A stretch of 46,594 bases of DNA from Spirogloea muscicola (GCA_009602725.1 WELB01000278.1:1-46594), one strand, 5' to 3'. Positions 31,031-42,605 are shown, counted from the first letter of the stretch. The notes: generated by a model not told the origin, from the sequence alone. Translations and numbers: made by a program.

Positions 31031-31886
31031 CCTTCTGGCGGGTACTGTCCTGAGTACTCTCATGGTGTCCTGTGTCAATCAGGAAGGTGTGGCCAGCCAA
31101 TTTTGGGGGAATGACATCTTCCCGCCATGGTACCAGAAATGGTACTGAAACGGATGCGGGTCTAACGGCTGTGGTAAGGCAGTCGGAGCCAAGGCAACGC
31201 TAATAAAGATGGAATGTGTATTGCAGGGTCTGCCGTGACTGCCTGCTACAGAGAAGGGAGCCCTCTAGAAAATTTTAGCAATCATAAAGGAGGGTCCATG
31301 ACGCGGTGCCGCCGCCAGTGCCAGGTGATCGGAGCCCTCGCCTGGCGGTGGCCGTGGCGGTGCCACCGCCTGGGCAGGTGACTGGAAGCTTTGCCTGGCG
31401 GTGGCAGTGGTGTCTAGATGGCGACACGTGCCTTCTAGAAATGTCGGCCAAGCCCAAGCATCGTCTCAACAACTACATATGATTAGGCTAAGATACTTCT
31501 ATGATATTTGACATGATCTCACTAATGTGACGTGTCCGTCACAGAACCAAATGGTAAATTGGGTGAATTTCCAATGGTACCAGTAGTTTGACAAGACATC
31601 GTATGTAGCAACTTCAAGCTCTTAAAGCATGCCAAGCTCCTTATCTGTAGCTATGGAGATTTCTTTGACTTTCGCAAAATTGCCTTGTGCAGCCTGCGCG
31701 CCGCCCAGGCTACGCAACGAGCAGGTCGATGGACCTGCTCGTGGTGTCATACCCGCTCATCAGGGGAGGCCATGCGACCCTCTACACACCCTGGGAGAAG
31801 AGTGGCAGGTGAAGTACTTTGGAAAGTGGCGTCTGTGACTGGGAGCAATCGGACCAGGCGGGATCAATGAGGTGAAGCAGTGCGAG
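31031..31886. other. no gene; GGCGGT-rich patch and LTR scrap
   Basis: 31299-31420 is rich in CCTGGCGGTGGC-type units in both orientations and could fold. TCTAGAAA-like strings flank it (31263 and 31434). 31745-31830 resembles an LTR promoter core (GGGAGAAGAGTGGCAGGTGAAGTACTTT). It ends GCGAG, the TSD of the next LTR. Confidence 0.45.
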
Positions 31887-32433
31887 TGTAGAGAACCTCG
31901 CCCTACACACGCAGTCAGGGTGAGCAGTCCTCGTTGAGTTCGAGCATAGGGGGTTTAGAGGCCAACCCACTACACAAGGAAGCACTAGCGCATAGCGCAG
32001 CGGAAGACAAGCCCTGTGGCGCCGCCGTCTGGCGGCGACTCCACCTCCTGGGCGCAGGCCGGCGCAGCAGGCCCCGCAGCGTAGTGCGGCGGCGGCTGCG
32101 GCGGCGAGCAGCGGCAAGGCTGCTTCGAGGCTTCCCGGGTCCGAACTGATTGATGAGCCTCAGCCCCCAAGGCTCCTTAGTGCTCCCCCGTGCCACCCCC
32201 CCTCCAGGGGTGTGAGCGGGTCGCCCCAAGGCCCGCCTTGCGGCGGGCCCAAAGATCCTCCCTTGAACGGGCTGATCCTGGCGAGGGGTATCTCGGGACG
32301 GGCGGGGCCCGCACCCGGGCGGGCCACTTGCCCGGCCAGCCAGCCCGCCAGCTGGCGGGTCACCTGGCCCAAATAGTCGGTCATGTAATGCCAACAGAGC
32401 CATGTGGCTTAACCAGACGGCTGTCTCATTACA
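31887..32433 (-). mobile_element. solo LTR T2 (547 bp), TSD GCGAG
   Basis: On the plus strand it opens TGTAGAGAACC and ends TCTCATTACA, flanked by GCGAG at 31882-31886 and 32434-32438. The stem-loop lies at about 32019-32040. Closest to the interrupted LTR at 11879. Confidence 0.94.
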
Positions 32434-32438
32434 GCGAG

Positions 32439-33014
32439 CCTGCCTGTCCTCAAGTGTCTCATGACCTCGGCCCAGAGCGCGTGGCAGGTGCGCATGGACA
32501 CCTTATGGGGAAGGAGCCTTGCTGGGTTGCCGACTTGGCAGATACGCTGCCGATCTGGCAGCCAGCGTGGGAGATCCATGCCATCTTTCCACGCTGGCAC
32601 CGCAGAACTTGCTGCATTTAAGCCCCATACTCGCTACTGCTGTGTATATGGGCTTACGAACAGCTACAGCGCATCTCCACACAGAGCGACTAGACCTGGT
32701 CCAACTGAAGCTAGCATGCAAGATTCTCAATCTCCACCATAACTCCCGCGCCCGATCAGCAACTGTTGTTCGGGGAAAGGGCACGGAACTTCCGGAAATG
32801 TGTGCAGTGAGCTCCAGCAGTGAGCTGCGGTACCAAGCAGCCGCAGAGATGCATCTCGAAATGGGCGTCACTGCAACTTATAGTCTGGTGTCGGCCCAGC
32901 AAAACCGGACGCAAATCCGTGTCTTGGTTGTGACGAGCTTACCTTCAGTCCCACCTTTGAGGGGCGGGCCTGACGAAGGGGCAACGATTGCACGCGCTGC
33001 AAGACGCTTGTGCT
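32439..33014 (+). other. possible non-LTR RT scrap; otherwise unassigned
   Basis: A frame around 32590-32820 reads ILATAVYMGLRTATAHLHTE then LDLVQLKLACKILNL, which loosely recalls the region after the RT thumb in non-LTR elements. No catalytic motif is present and the match is weak. Confidence 0.25.
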
Positions 33015-34400
33015 GTAACGCTCCCACCGTTTGCGGGCGTCAAAGCGTTACGGTTACCCCATTGCCACGTGACCGACCTTGTGTAACGATCCCGCCGTGT
33101 GATTATGCCACACGGTGCTGTTAGCGTTACATGGCCGCGAGCCTTTTGACGGACAAGTGGCCCGTCCAGGTGGCGGGCGGGCGGCTTGACGGGCAAACGG
33201 CCCGCCCAGGTGCGGGCGAGTCCCGCCCGTCCTGCTTTGTTGCTCGCCAGTCTCCCCCTGCCAAGGGAGGGGACTTTGGCCCGCGAAAGGCAGGCCATGC
33301 GGCGACCCGCTCACACCCAGTAGGGGTGGGCAAGGGCAAGGGGAAGTACCACTAGCCTTGGGCAGAGACCCGCCAGGAGTCGGACCGGTGAAGCTTGAGA
33401 ACAGCCTTGCTGCTGCCTACCGCCGCAGCCGCCACCGCAGCCTGCTGCGGGGCTTGCTGCGGGGAGTCCGTGGCTGCGCCTCTTGATGGACAGCTGCTGG
33501 CTCGCGCCCAGGAGGTGGAGCCGCCGCCTGACGGCGGCGCCACAGGGCCTGTAATAAGCCGACTCTGTACACAGGCAACTAAGGGGTCAGGTCCTTATTG
33601 GATTCGGACAGAAGGGGGGTAAGAAGAAATCCTCTACTGGAAGAAGCACTCGCGCATAGGCGCGCAGCGGAAGTGTTGGCCCTGTGGCGCAGCCGTCAGG
33701 CGACGTCTCCACCTCCTGGGCACCAAGGACCAGCCGCGGGCGCCTCGAGCGAGCCGGCAGCGATCTGCCGGCGACGGGCTGCAGCAGCAGGCAGCAGCAG
33801 GGCTGCGCCTCCCTCTGCCTTCAACGATCCGAGCTCCCTAGTCGGGTTGAGGCCAGACCATTATAGTGCTTCTCCGTGCCACCATTTCTTTTGGTTGTGT
33901 CTGGGTCGCCCCTTCTCCTACCCCGATGGGTGTGCCGGACGAACGAGGATACGTGCCGGTGCGCGACACCAAGTGGCGCACCGGTTGTGCAACTAGCGGA
34001 GGCACAATGCGCGAAATCGAGTGGCGCATTGGTTGTGCAACTGCAGGGACACGAAGCAGCGTCTAGCACGGGCGGGACCGATCCACCTGGAGCCAACTAG
34101 GTTCCTGGGCGGGACCCACGTATAGCCACCTGGCAGAGCCAGGTCGCCTTATGACAATAACAGGACGGTGCCGGTACGGCACATGATCGTACCGTACGTC
34201 TCCACTCATGTGACCATGAACAGCGCTGGTCAGCGCTTACAAGTGATGGGAACGTTACACGGCCTGTCTTCCAATGCGCCTATGTGCTTGTGCATCACCG
34301 TGTAGAGGGCCCCTACAGCCGAATCTAACGGAGGGCCCCCCTACAGCCGAATCTAACGAGGATGACATACCCCTGACTGCATGTGTAGGGGCGAGGTTGT
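33015..34400 (+). repeat. T5 LTR (from 33082) split by a T6 LTR, inside an LTR start
   Basis: 33015-33081 opens TGTAACGCTCCCACCG like a T1 LTR start. At 33082 a new LTR opens TGTAACGATCC (CCACACGGTGCTGTTAGCG, also in the LTR at 36420). It runs to 33549, resumes at 34265 (TGTCTTCCAATGCGCC) and ends near 34400 (..GAGGTTGTTAC). Stem-loop near 33523-33540. The end abuts the PPT region of minus-strand E10, with no matching TSD. Confidence 0.72.
33550..34259 (-). mobile_element. solo LTR T6-like (710 bp), near-perfect TSD GGGCC/CGGCC
   Basis: On the plus strand it opens TGTAATAAGCC and ends GGAACGTTACA. The flanks are GGGCC (33545-33549) and CGGCC (34260-34264), one mismatch. Removing it rejoins CACAGGGCC with TGTCTTCC, the normal LTR wording. 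It contains a duplicated GTGGCGCA(C/T)(C/T)GGTTGTGCAACT unit (33972 and 34021). Confidence 0.85.
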
Positions 34401-34970
34401 TACCTGATAGCTCCCCACTCGGGTGTTCACGTCCTCGGGAAGAACGAGAACACAGCCGAAAGGTATCATTACATAACGCCTAACGAATGCGGCCTCGACC
34501 AAGCCCAGGAAAACCACCAACCTTGGCCAGGGAGTTCCGAAGAGCAGTCGGAAAATCTGCCAAAGTGGCCGCAAGCTCTCAAGTGTTGTGCTCAGGCCCA
34601 TAACCGAGCCACTTCACCAGATACTCACGGGTCTCGCGCCCACGGTTCCTGTGAGATCTCTTCCACCTCAAACTCAAGGTCACCCTCGATCGATGGTGGA
34701 GGTGAGGGCGGTTGGACACGGGCATCCGAATGGAAGGCCCTCAGCTGAGACACATGGAAGACATTACGAGTCTTCCGATGCACCCGTGTTTGAAGCTCAT
34801 AGAATACCTTGCCCACAAGGCGCGTACTATTGAAAAAGGTCCAACCCACTTAGGGTAGCCACTTGCGTGAACTCACAGTCCTCATGGACAGGTTCTTCGT
34901 GTTCGAAGCACTTGCGCACCGACGTCGAATGACATCCGACGTCGAAGGACATCCTGCCGACGTCTGTAGG
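34401..34970 (-). pseudogene. pol: E10 3' end: integrase C-terminus and chromodomain
   Basis: Minus-strand reading: a KHLS block near 34890, GWTFFNSTRLVGKVFYELQT (about 34840), VFHVSQLRAFHSDARVQPP, LEFEVEEI, then a frameshifted chromodomain remainder to 34500, and a PPT-like GAGTGGGGAGCT near 34413-34405. Its own 3' LTR is missing. It is interrupted by the solo LTR at 34971. Confidence 0.8.
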
Positions 34971-35714
34971 TGTAACGTCCCCCCGTTTGTTAGAGCCAAA
35001 CGGTTCCCAGTAAGCGGCTTCACGCGACAACTCGCGATGACCTCGCGACGTCTCGCAATGACCTCGCGACGTCCCCGCCTTCACGCGCGCCACGCGCCAG
35101 TCACGCGCCAGTCCCCTGGTCTTATATCTTATTCGTCCCGCAGTACGCGCGGCACGCCCCCCGTATCCTCATTGTGCGGGTCCGCTCTTCCAGGGGCCGG
35201 ACCTTGGGGGCTACCAGCGCCAGTCATCCCCATTGTACTGGTCCGCTCCTTCGGGGGCCGGACCTTGGGCTACCCTCGTCACACCTCCGGGGAGGGTGGC
35301 AGAAGGAACGCTATAAGTAGTAGGCCGAGGCCAAGACTCTTCAGTCGAGCCAGTGACGCCCAGAGAGAGGCACAGCCCTGCTTGCCTGCTGCTGCAGCCG
35401 CCGCCCCAGCCCTGCTGCTGCCGTCTGCTGCCCAGCCCGTCGCCGCAGCCCGTTGCTGCGGACATCGCCGGCTCTCCGTAAGTGCCACGGTTGCGCCCCA
35501 TCTGGGGCCAGCTACTATCCCAGACCCTCTGCAAAGTCGCCGCCTTCTGGCGGCGCCTCAGGGTAAGACTTCCGCTGTGCTATGTGATGCACTTGAGTGC
35601 ACCGTGTGCATTGGCGCTCCACTATGTAGGGGGGTAGTTCCTAAACCGCCTAGGTTCGAACTCAATAAGGACGTCCTAACCCCTAACTGCGTGTATAGGG
35701 ATCAGGACGTCACA
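34971..35714 (+). mobile_element. solo LTR T4 (744 bp) in E10, TSD GTAGG
   Basis: It opens TGTAACGTCC and ends GGACGTCACA, flanked by GTAGG at 34966-34970 and 35715-35719. TATA box 35312, donor GTAAGT 35478, stem-loop about 35537-35555. Skipping it restores the QKAYA..DV phrase of the integrase tail. Confidence 0.94.
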
Positions 35715-35719
35715 GTAGG

Positions 35720-36419
35720 CATAAGCCTTCTGGAAGCGCTGGGCCAATCCAAGGAATGCGAGCCCGTCATTGAGCTTCCAAGAGAGCCCCAGTAAAGGCT
35801 ACCGTGCCTGGAGTTCGTCTCGGCTCCCCACACCTGAATTGGTGCTCGGGGTTGCTGACTATAAATGCGGAAGAAGTGGTGTCTCCTTGGAGGACTCATG
35901 GCAGGCAGTGTTCACCGTTCACACTCTGCTGGAGCCCAATTTTCATTTCAGTCAATCTTGCTGGAATTGCTTATGCAGATGTGGCACACAGCCAATCATC
36001 ACCCAATATCACATCAAGTTTAGCAGCCTACGCAATGGCTTAACAAGGCACTTCAATCTCGTACTTATAAATGCGAGCGAATTGTTCCTTCACAAAGACC
36101 CAGCACATCGGTGGGTTGGCCATCGGCCAACGTCATCCGTGACAAGTCTTCCGCTTGGACATACAAAGCATTGGTATAAACCATTGTTCTCAATGACAAA
36201 GGATAAATCTGAGGCCCCTGAGTCCATGAGGATCTTGACCGGTGCATCAGCAACCATCCCCTCAAATAGCATAGGATTTACTACACGTACAAATCTACTA
36301 AGGTGCGAGCGACATACACCAACCAGTACTTTCCCCGGGTACGGCCTATCCTGAGCTGCATCAACGTAGGCCTAAGGAGCCTGTGTCCCGCAGAGTGTAA
36401 GCACTCTGCTCGCACTTTG
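35720..36419 (-). pseudogene. pol: E10 protease fused to integrase tail (internal deletion)
   Basis: The minus strand from 36272 reads LFEGMVADAPVKILMDSGAS (protease Asp at 36222-36224). A later VILGDDWLC block (about 36015-35990) is the protease end. Directly after it comes an integrase C-terminal phrase (W..APAE-like, then TVAFTGALLEAQ, 35940-35780). RT, RNase H and the integrase core are absent, so E10 is an internally deleted derivative. The protease carries Ser in D-S-G-A-S where E1 and E5 have Thr. Confidence 0.8.
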
Positions 36420-37104
36420 TGTAAGGCACCTGCCCATACACACGCAGTCAGTCGTCCTTCTTAGGTTCGGCTGTAGGCATTCTGGAGCTAATGCTTCACC
36501 ACTATGCGGTGAAGCATTAGCGCATAGGCGCAGCGGAAGACAGGCCCTGTGGCGCCACCGTCCGGCGGCGACTCCACCTCCTGGGCGCAAGCCAGTAGCT
36601 GTCCCCCGAGGAGCGCAGCCACGGACTCCCCGCAGCAAGCCCCGCAGCAGGCTGCGGAGGCGGCTGTGGCGGCAAGCAGCGGCAAGGCTGCTCCTGGGCT
36701 TCATCGGTCCGAAGTGATGTCATATCTCAGCCCAAGGCTCATAGTGCTTCTCCCGTGCCACCTCTTCTCCTGGGGTGTGAGCGGGTCGCCCCATGGCCTG
36801 CCTTGCGGCGGGCCAAAGATACCCCCTTGGACGGGTGGATCTTGGCGAGGGTTATTTCAGGACGGGTTGGGCCCGCACCTGGGCGGGCCACTTGCCCGGC
36901 AAGCCAGCCCGCCACCTCGACGGACCACTTATCCGTCGAACGGCTAGCGCTCATGTAACGCTAACCGCCGTGTGGCTTCACCAAACGGCAGGTCCGTTAG
37001 ACCGGCCGCCTGCCACCTTGACGGGCCACTTGTCCGTCAACAGGCTAGCGGGCATGTAACGCTAACAGCACCGTGTGGCATACCCAAACGGCGTGATCAT
37101 TACA
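36420..37104 (-). repeat. T5 LTR (685 bp) within E10 gag-pro
   Basis: On the plus strand it opens TGTAAGGCACC and ends GATCATTACA. The flanks CTTTG and CTGCG are only a weak TSD. The U3 contains a duplicated block with CATGTAACGCTAAC (36953 and 37055) and TTGACGGGCCACTTGTCCGTC-like repeats. Stem-loop near 36553-36573. An inverted repeat AATGCTTCACC/GGTGAAGCATT lies at 36490-36520. Confidence 0.8.
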
Positions 37105-37570
37105 CTGCGAGCATCTACTTGCTTTTGTGCTACAGCGACATCCCGTAGCTTGATGAGTCACGCCGCGCCTGTGAGGCACAATGAAGTACACAGTTTCTTC
37201 AGTCCGACTGCGAGCAGGCCAGCTCACATACACATCTGCAGCCACTTGCAAGTCAGTGTGGGACGCCCACACAAGTAGAGGCCCACCGGCCCCCACAGCT
37301 TGCAATATAGCAGAAATCGAGCGCACCACAGGTACACTGAATGGTGGGCAAGCTTGACCAGCAAGATCAAATAGCTAACGTCCGCTGATTGAGATTGCAC
37401 ACGGAGTCTAGGTTAAGGTACTCACATTTTCCCTTATCTTGGCCCTTGTCTCGGGCCATAGAGCGCTCTGGACGATGCTTGGAGGAGGAAGGCCCTGGGG
37501 CCTTGCAGTCCTTAGTCTCCTTAGCGTGAGCTCAGAGCTGTAGAGTGGGCTGGTAATCGCTTTCGTACGG
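37105..37570 (-). pseudogene. gag: E10 Gag C-terminal part with conserved module
   Basis: On the minus strand KGQDKGK (about 37430) matches the basic stretch KGQYKDKGKGK of E1; no zinc knuckle was found upstream. Then LFDLAGQACP, VPVVRSISAILQAV, GGPLLVWA, LQVAADVYVSW and VYFIVP (37370-37180) give the third copy of the uncharacterised module. Interrupted at 37104 by the LTR. Confidence 0.78.
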
Positions 37571-38681
37571 AGCTGGCGTGCTGTCAGAGCCTCTTGATGT
37601 AAATGCTGGTGGCATTTCCCACGGTCATTTATTGTTGGTCTTGTCGGTAGTCGTGCAGGGGCCTGTCAACGGCACATTAAAAGTACCTGCAGCTTATTTA
37701 CGCTTTGAACAGTGGCCGCAAACGATGACCATTGACATATGACGTTCAACTCTTTGTTGCAGTGCTGCAGCAGGATTGCAGCGACCGCTGTTGTCTGACT
37801 ACCGTCGATGTCAACATAGTTTCACTACATATATCTGGAGTCCCAAGTAGGTGGAATATCAAGCACTTCATCAAGTCCTAGTGCGTGTCTGAAGAGCTGG
37901 AATGCTGCAAGTACTGCCAAATTACAAGTGATTCTGTCTGCTTTGCACAGTATATTTGACCTGCTTCTGAGTATCCGCGCTTTCAGATCGTGAGGTGGCA
38001 GCCTCGCACGTAGGATACAAAGGTTGCACGATACTTAACCTCTTTCATCACCATGCTGCTTGGCAATATTCATGTTCGCAGTTCCAGCTGCTCTTTACCG
38101 AGCCAAGCCACATACTGATCTCCCTGATCTCCCTCGGTTAATCTGGCTCACATGGTGTAATCAGCTTGACTATGCTTTTTAGAGTAGCACATATGTACGG
38201 AGGGCGAGCGGATCGTCAAGCCCAGGCGTGCATTGAAGCGAGTAAGGTCGGAAGGCAATGGGATGGAGCTGCAATGGCAACATGGCACCATGTTCGTTAA
38301 GGCCAAGGTCCAAGGTCCAAGGGCCGAGGTTGGGTGGATAACTGAGAAATCTTCCTTGGTTGTCCTCAGCTAGCAGACGGACTGTCTCCCTGAGACTTTA
38401 CTCTGTGGCTTCGTCATATAGGCACCGACGGTCTCCCATCGACGACCCTGACACAATGATATGCACGTCCTGAGGATATGCTTCCAGATGGGCTTGCGCG
38501 CAGCCTATCATTTTTGCGACGTCATGTGTCAGCCTATTTGCAGCGCGCTCAAGCTCATTGCTTTGCACCAGAAAGCTGGTCGAGCCTTAGCTGGCGGCAC
38601 AAGAGCTTGCCAATGGCCGTCCGGTATTTGGCCATAAGCTAGCGACAGTTGTGCTGACTCGTAGTTACTGAGCTGGTCAGC
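37571..38681. other. no gene recognised
   Basis: From here the base composition turns visibly less GC-rich and recognisable transposon sequence stops. No domain or RNA gene was seen. Confidence 0.5.
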
Positions 38682-39317
38682 TTGGCAGCAGGTGATGTAC
38701 ATCTGTCAATGTGCTTTGTACTCGGGCACTCAGGCCGTCCATCACTTATTGCACTAGCCATTGTTACACAAGCTGTCGGCAAATATTCAATTACAATTGA
38801 CATCCATTCTTTGACCTACCACCAACCTACCAAGCTCCCCATTCCCGTCAATATTCGTGAAATGCTTGCCAAATGGCCAGTGACCGTCTACGATGAATGG
38901 GCTAGCGTGAGCCGCCTAACGTCTTCGTCTATTACAATGACAGCAGTTGGGCCTCCAGGACGTTCCCAAAGGGTCGCCTCCCGTCGCCGTTCCAGCGTCA
39001 GCACCACACCGTCTCGCGCCACGTCTCCAGGGTGCAATTATCAGATCGAGGAAGCAGACCAACTGCTTCAGTCGCAGCCAGGTGAGGTGTCTAGTGTCCA
39101 GATACATGTCAAGCCTTTCCCTGCAGCATCGAACTCCAATCACGTCAGCCTGGTGATGTTACTTTCCAGGCGTCTGTCTTACTTCCGTGCTGCATTGACG
39201 ATTCAGCCATTTAATTATCACCATATGGCTCGCAATGATTGGCCTGTAGATGCGGACTGGCATGATAGGAAATTGGCAAGCGTGTGTCACAATGATACTT
39301 ACTTTTGCCGAATCTGA
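38682..39317 (+). CDS. hypothetical open frame, 211 codons
   Basis: The longest uninterrupted ATG-to-stop frame in the less GC-rich right part. The middle has an R/S/T-rich low-complexity stretch (about residues 95-115); the rest has no motif I know, no signal peptide and no membrane segment. A GTGAGG string after CAG (39079) could be a splice donor, so the true exon might end there. It may be a host exon or chance. Confidence 0.25.
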   Translation: MAAGDVHLSMCFVLGHSGRPSLIALAIVTQAVGKYSITIDIHSLTYHQPTKLPIPVNIREMLAKWPVTVYDEWASVSRLTSSSITMTAVGPPGRSQRVASRRRSSVSTTPSRATSPGCNYQIEEADQLLQSQPGEVSSVQIHVKPFPAASNSNHVSLVMLLSRRLSYFRAALTIQPFNYHHMARNDWPVDADWHDRKLASVCHNDTYFCRI

Positions 39318-40430
39318 GGGGATGCACAGCGCAGTGAGGTGTAAGGAGCAACCCGCTAGGTAAACGTGTGTTTTTCTAGCATACGCTTGGCAATTTCACA
39401 CAATCCAACAAAACAATCCACCATCCCAATGTCTGTAAAAAACATGTTAGTGTTTGCTTGGGGTCATAGACCAAGCATGCTACTTTGTCCTTGGCTGTGG
39501 GTCGTGTATAAGTAACAGCATAACAGTTTGTTCTCGCACGGAATCGCTGACAAGCAACCAATACATGCCCGGCACAGGTTTGCCAGGGAACCGCTAAAGT
39601 AACTAATAGCCTGTGGTCATGAGGTTTGTATCATGTTGTGATGATTCTGACCATTTGTCTAAGAAGCTTGGTCATAGCCTATTTCCTGCACAAGCATCTG
39701 ATGCACCAATCTTGCTTAAGTGAGGACTCACATGTTTGAAATCTAGGACTCTGCATTGAGAGGCAGCCTTGCTCTCCCCGACTTGAGCAGTGACCATGTC
39801 CCAATTTGTGTAAGACACTGCCAAAACGAGGGGTATCAAGAGCTCTGCGCGCCCACAGAATCACGCTGAATGAGGTTGATGCCAAGCATTCGATTGTAGT
39901 CTACAATCAAGGCCAACCACTTTCTACTATAGAGGAGATGGCCCCTTGGCTACCAAGGGCTAATATTCATACATATTTTGTCCCTTGTCATATTCGTCAT
40001 TGTGATCCTTGTCATCGCCGTTGCAACCTTCAAGGAACATGAAACTGCCCAACGTCCTCCTCTGGCTGGAACTTTGGGACCAATTGACTGTTAATGGTGG
40101 GTCTCCATCACGAGGTCGAATGTGACATGCAGATTATCTCAAATGACGGTCGATCATGGCAGCATGCCATGTCCGAGCAAGTTGGCAGCCTGTTGGCAGA
40201 AGCCAACGGGCTGCGGGATTGACCTTTCAAATGACGTATTTACCAAGGGATCAGTATCTGGTGCTTGGGCTGCCTGCAGTCATCATTACGAGCGAGCTAC
40301 TATATGCATGCTGCCAGCATTACATAATTGGATACAGGCTTGTCAGATTGGTCTGCCCAGACTAGCCATCGCTGCAGTTCCCTCTTCAGTGGCCTCGCTG
40401 CAGGCACCTCATCAGTGGCCTGGCAGGAGG
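39318..40430. other. no gene recognised
   Basis: Mixed-composition sequence with only short frames. Nothing supported. Confidence 0.45.
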
Positions 40431-40567
40431 TTTTGTACCAGCACCAACGAAACAAATGCGTAGGTTTCTGGAATTGCCTAGTTGACATCACGGTAATAAT
40501 AGCAATTACTTTTCGGGTTGGCTTTTCACAGGCCTCGCCCCCTTTTGGGCGAATCGATATTTTGTAC
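40431..40567 (+). mobile_element. possible tiny non-LTR 3' end flanked by TTTTGTAC
   Basis: The segment contains CTTTTCGGGTTGGCTTTTCA followed by a perfect 6-bp hairpin (TCGCCC/GGGCGA, 40544-40561), the counterpart of the 3' tail at 15374. TTTTGTAC occurs at 40431-40438 and 40560-40567, so it fits a 5'-truncated insertion of about 120 bp with an 8-bp TSD. Confidence 0.5.
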
Positions 40568-41807
40568 TTCCGTTCCAAAAGGGTTGCATTTGGCGTTGCC
40601 GCGCTGCTCCACGCAATGGCTTGCCAGGTTGCAGATTTGCGCGTCAACCGCCTGGCGAGATGGCTAGGCCCTCCAAGCACCCCACAAGTCGTCCTTCCTG
40701 TGGCAACGTGTACTGATCAATAGCAACCCACATCCGCGACAAGCTGTGACATGCCCCCTCACCTCTGCGTTCGCAATCTCTGACGATGTGAAGCTAGTGA
40801 CTCCTTTCCTAGCGTGTGCACTTCCAACAGATGCCATACTTTCTCAACTGAAAGCTACACCGCCTTTGTTTGGGCAGATCTGTAATTCCTTTCCAATTGG
40901 GCTTCGCTTCTTTTGCTTCAGTTCAACAATCCTCTTGCTTCAGTTCATCAATCGCAGTCTTGCCAACGGTGGCGATTGGGCCCGCTTGCACACCTATCCA
41001 GGTGTGGCATCACATCCCGGATCTCTTGTCGAAGCTTAATTTCATTGTCAATCGGAGGTTGCGGAGGCTAGGTGATTTTTCCCCCCTTCATGGAGCTGAA
41101 ATGACGACACGAAGAGTATCAGAGATTATATCCCCAAGAACATGCGTTCATGCAATACGTAAAGTAGTCAGCCTTCTGAGCAACACAAAACCCTTTAGTA
41201 ACCCCCGGTGTTCAATGACACCCTTTATTATCAGAAGCACGTCAGTACCTTCTTATACACTTCCACGCTCCTATGACGGTCAGCATAGCTCTGTATCGCT
41301 GCTGTGCAGGTGCAAGGAAAGTGTGGGACTTTACCTGTGGCTTCGATAACAATCTTCTATCCTTATGAGGGTACTCCATGCTAAGCGTATGTAGTTGCTG
41401 ATACTGTGATGACTGATATGTGCTCAGTGGACTCTTGCAGGCTAAGGTCCCAGTAGAGACTGTCGGTGCCTGGAAGAATCAATTCGTTTATCAGACTGGA
41501 GCCTGAACTAGTGGCTCTGCAAGTCCACTGTCCATTTTATCCTCCTCTGCAACTGTCCATCTCGTCTGTCCATCGTGGTATTGCTTACATCCGTGACTTT
41601 TGCTTGCTACCTGCCATCTAAGAGTAGCTGCTCAATGAGGTGGAGTAAAGCATAATAATTCGACATGTATCAATGCCGATGGAGATGTTGTTGCAACCTC
41701 ACTGTGGTCATGGAAAGAGCTCGATAGTTTCTCATAAGTTGATCCGAATCAATCAAGTGATTCTAACACGATGAATATAACAGCTAGCTGTCTTCACATG
41801 AGTGTTT
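40568..41807. other. no gene recognised
   Basis: Less GC-rich DNA with short frames only. Confidence 0.45.
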
Positions 41808-41876
41808 AAGTGTCTGAGTGGCTGAGTGTCTGATTATCTGAGTATCTGAGTATCTGAGTATCTCAGTATCTCAGGC
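41808..41876. repeat. short tandem repeat, 10-bp unit TCTGAGTATC
   Basis: About six to seven units of (T/A)CTGAGT(A/G)(T/G)C in tandem, more uniform in the middle. Confidence 0.88.
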
Positions 41877-42224
41877 AAATGGAATGTATGAATGTGGAGG
41901 TCCACTTTGGAGATCCACAGCCAATGAAGTGTAATATTTTCACCTCTTAGCACCGAAGCTTGCATGTGCCGCAAAATTGCTGCCAGGGCCTCTGTACGTA
42001 CAGCTCAAGTTACTGGGCAAAAGGTCTTGCAAAGAAATTAGGCCTGTGTCCAGTTGCTCATGTTATTATGCATGTTCTATATTGTCAAGATGCTGCAACA
42101 AAGCCTCATTTACCTCAACAAGTAAGGATCACGACACATGGCTGTAACAACTCCTGAGCGTGCACATACATGAGCTGTGTGAACTTCCTCCGCCAGTAAC
42201 TGGGTGATACAAAATCATGCTTGC

Positions 42225-42605
42225 AGTTATTTAATGAACAACTCGAGTGCAGCAAACTCATTGACTCGGTATTTTCATTGAGCTGTCTAGTCGAGGGGAG
42301 TTGCATCAGAGGCTTCTACCTTAAACACCACCGTGTCTTCAGAAAGGGAAGTCAGCTCACAGTTCAGCCACATCCTACGTAAACCCGTCCAATAAGCAGA
42401 GCTCTTATGCCTTTTAGAACTCAATTACCAATTCGAGTGCAGCTAAATCATCGACTCCATACCATTCCCATCGAGCTGGCAAGTTGAGGGGAGTTGCATC
42501 AGAGGCTTCCAACTTTTACACCATAGTGTCCTCAGGACACGAAGATCAGCTCACAGTCCTGCCGCATGCTGTGTAATCCGTTCCATAAGTAAAGCTCTTG
42601 CAATT
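42225..42605. repeat. imperfect tandem duplication, 190-bp unit
   Basis: Unit 1 (about 42225-42415) and unit 2 (about 42416-42605) share GAGTGCAGC (42244 and 42434), GAGGGGAGTTGCATCAGAGG, GTGTC.TCAG, TCAGCTCACAGT and AAGC.(G/A)AGCTCTT in the same order at a constant offset of 190. No coding potential. Confidence 0.85.

Noticed and set aside
32590-32820. Non-LTR RT domain
   Set aside because: Only a loose similarity to the post-thumb region, no catalytic motif, so it is kept as unassigned DNA.
36415-37109. TSD for the LTR at 36420-37104
   Set aside because: The flanks CTTTG and CTGCG match at only three of five bases, so a simple insertion is not shown.
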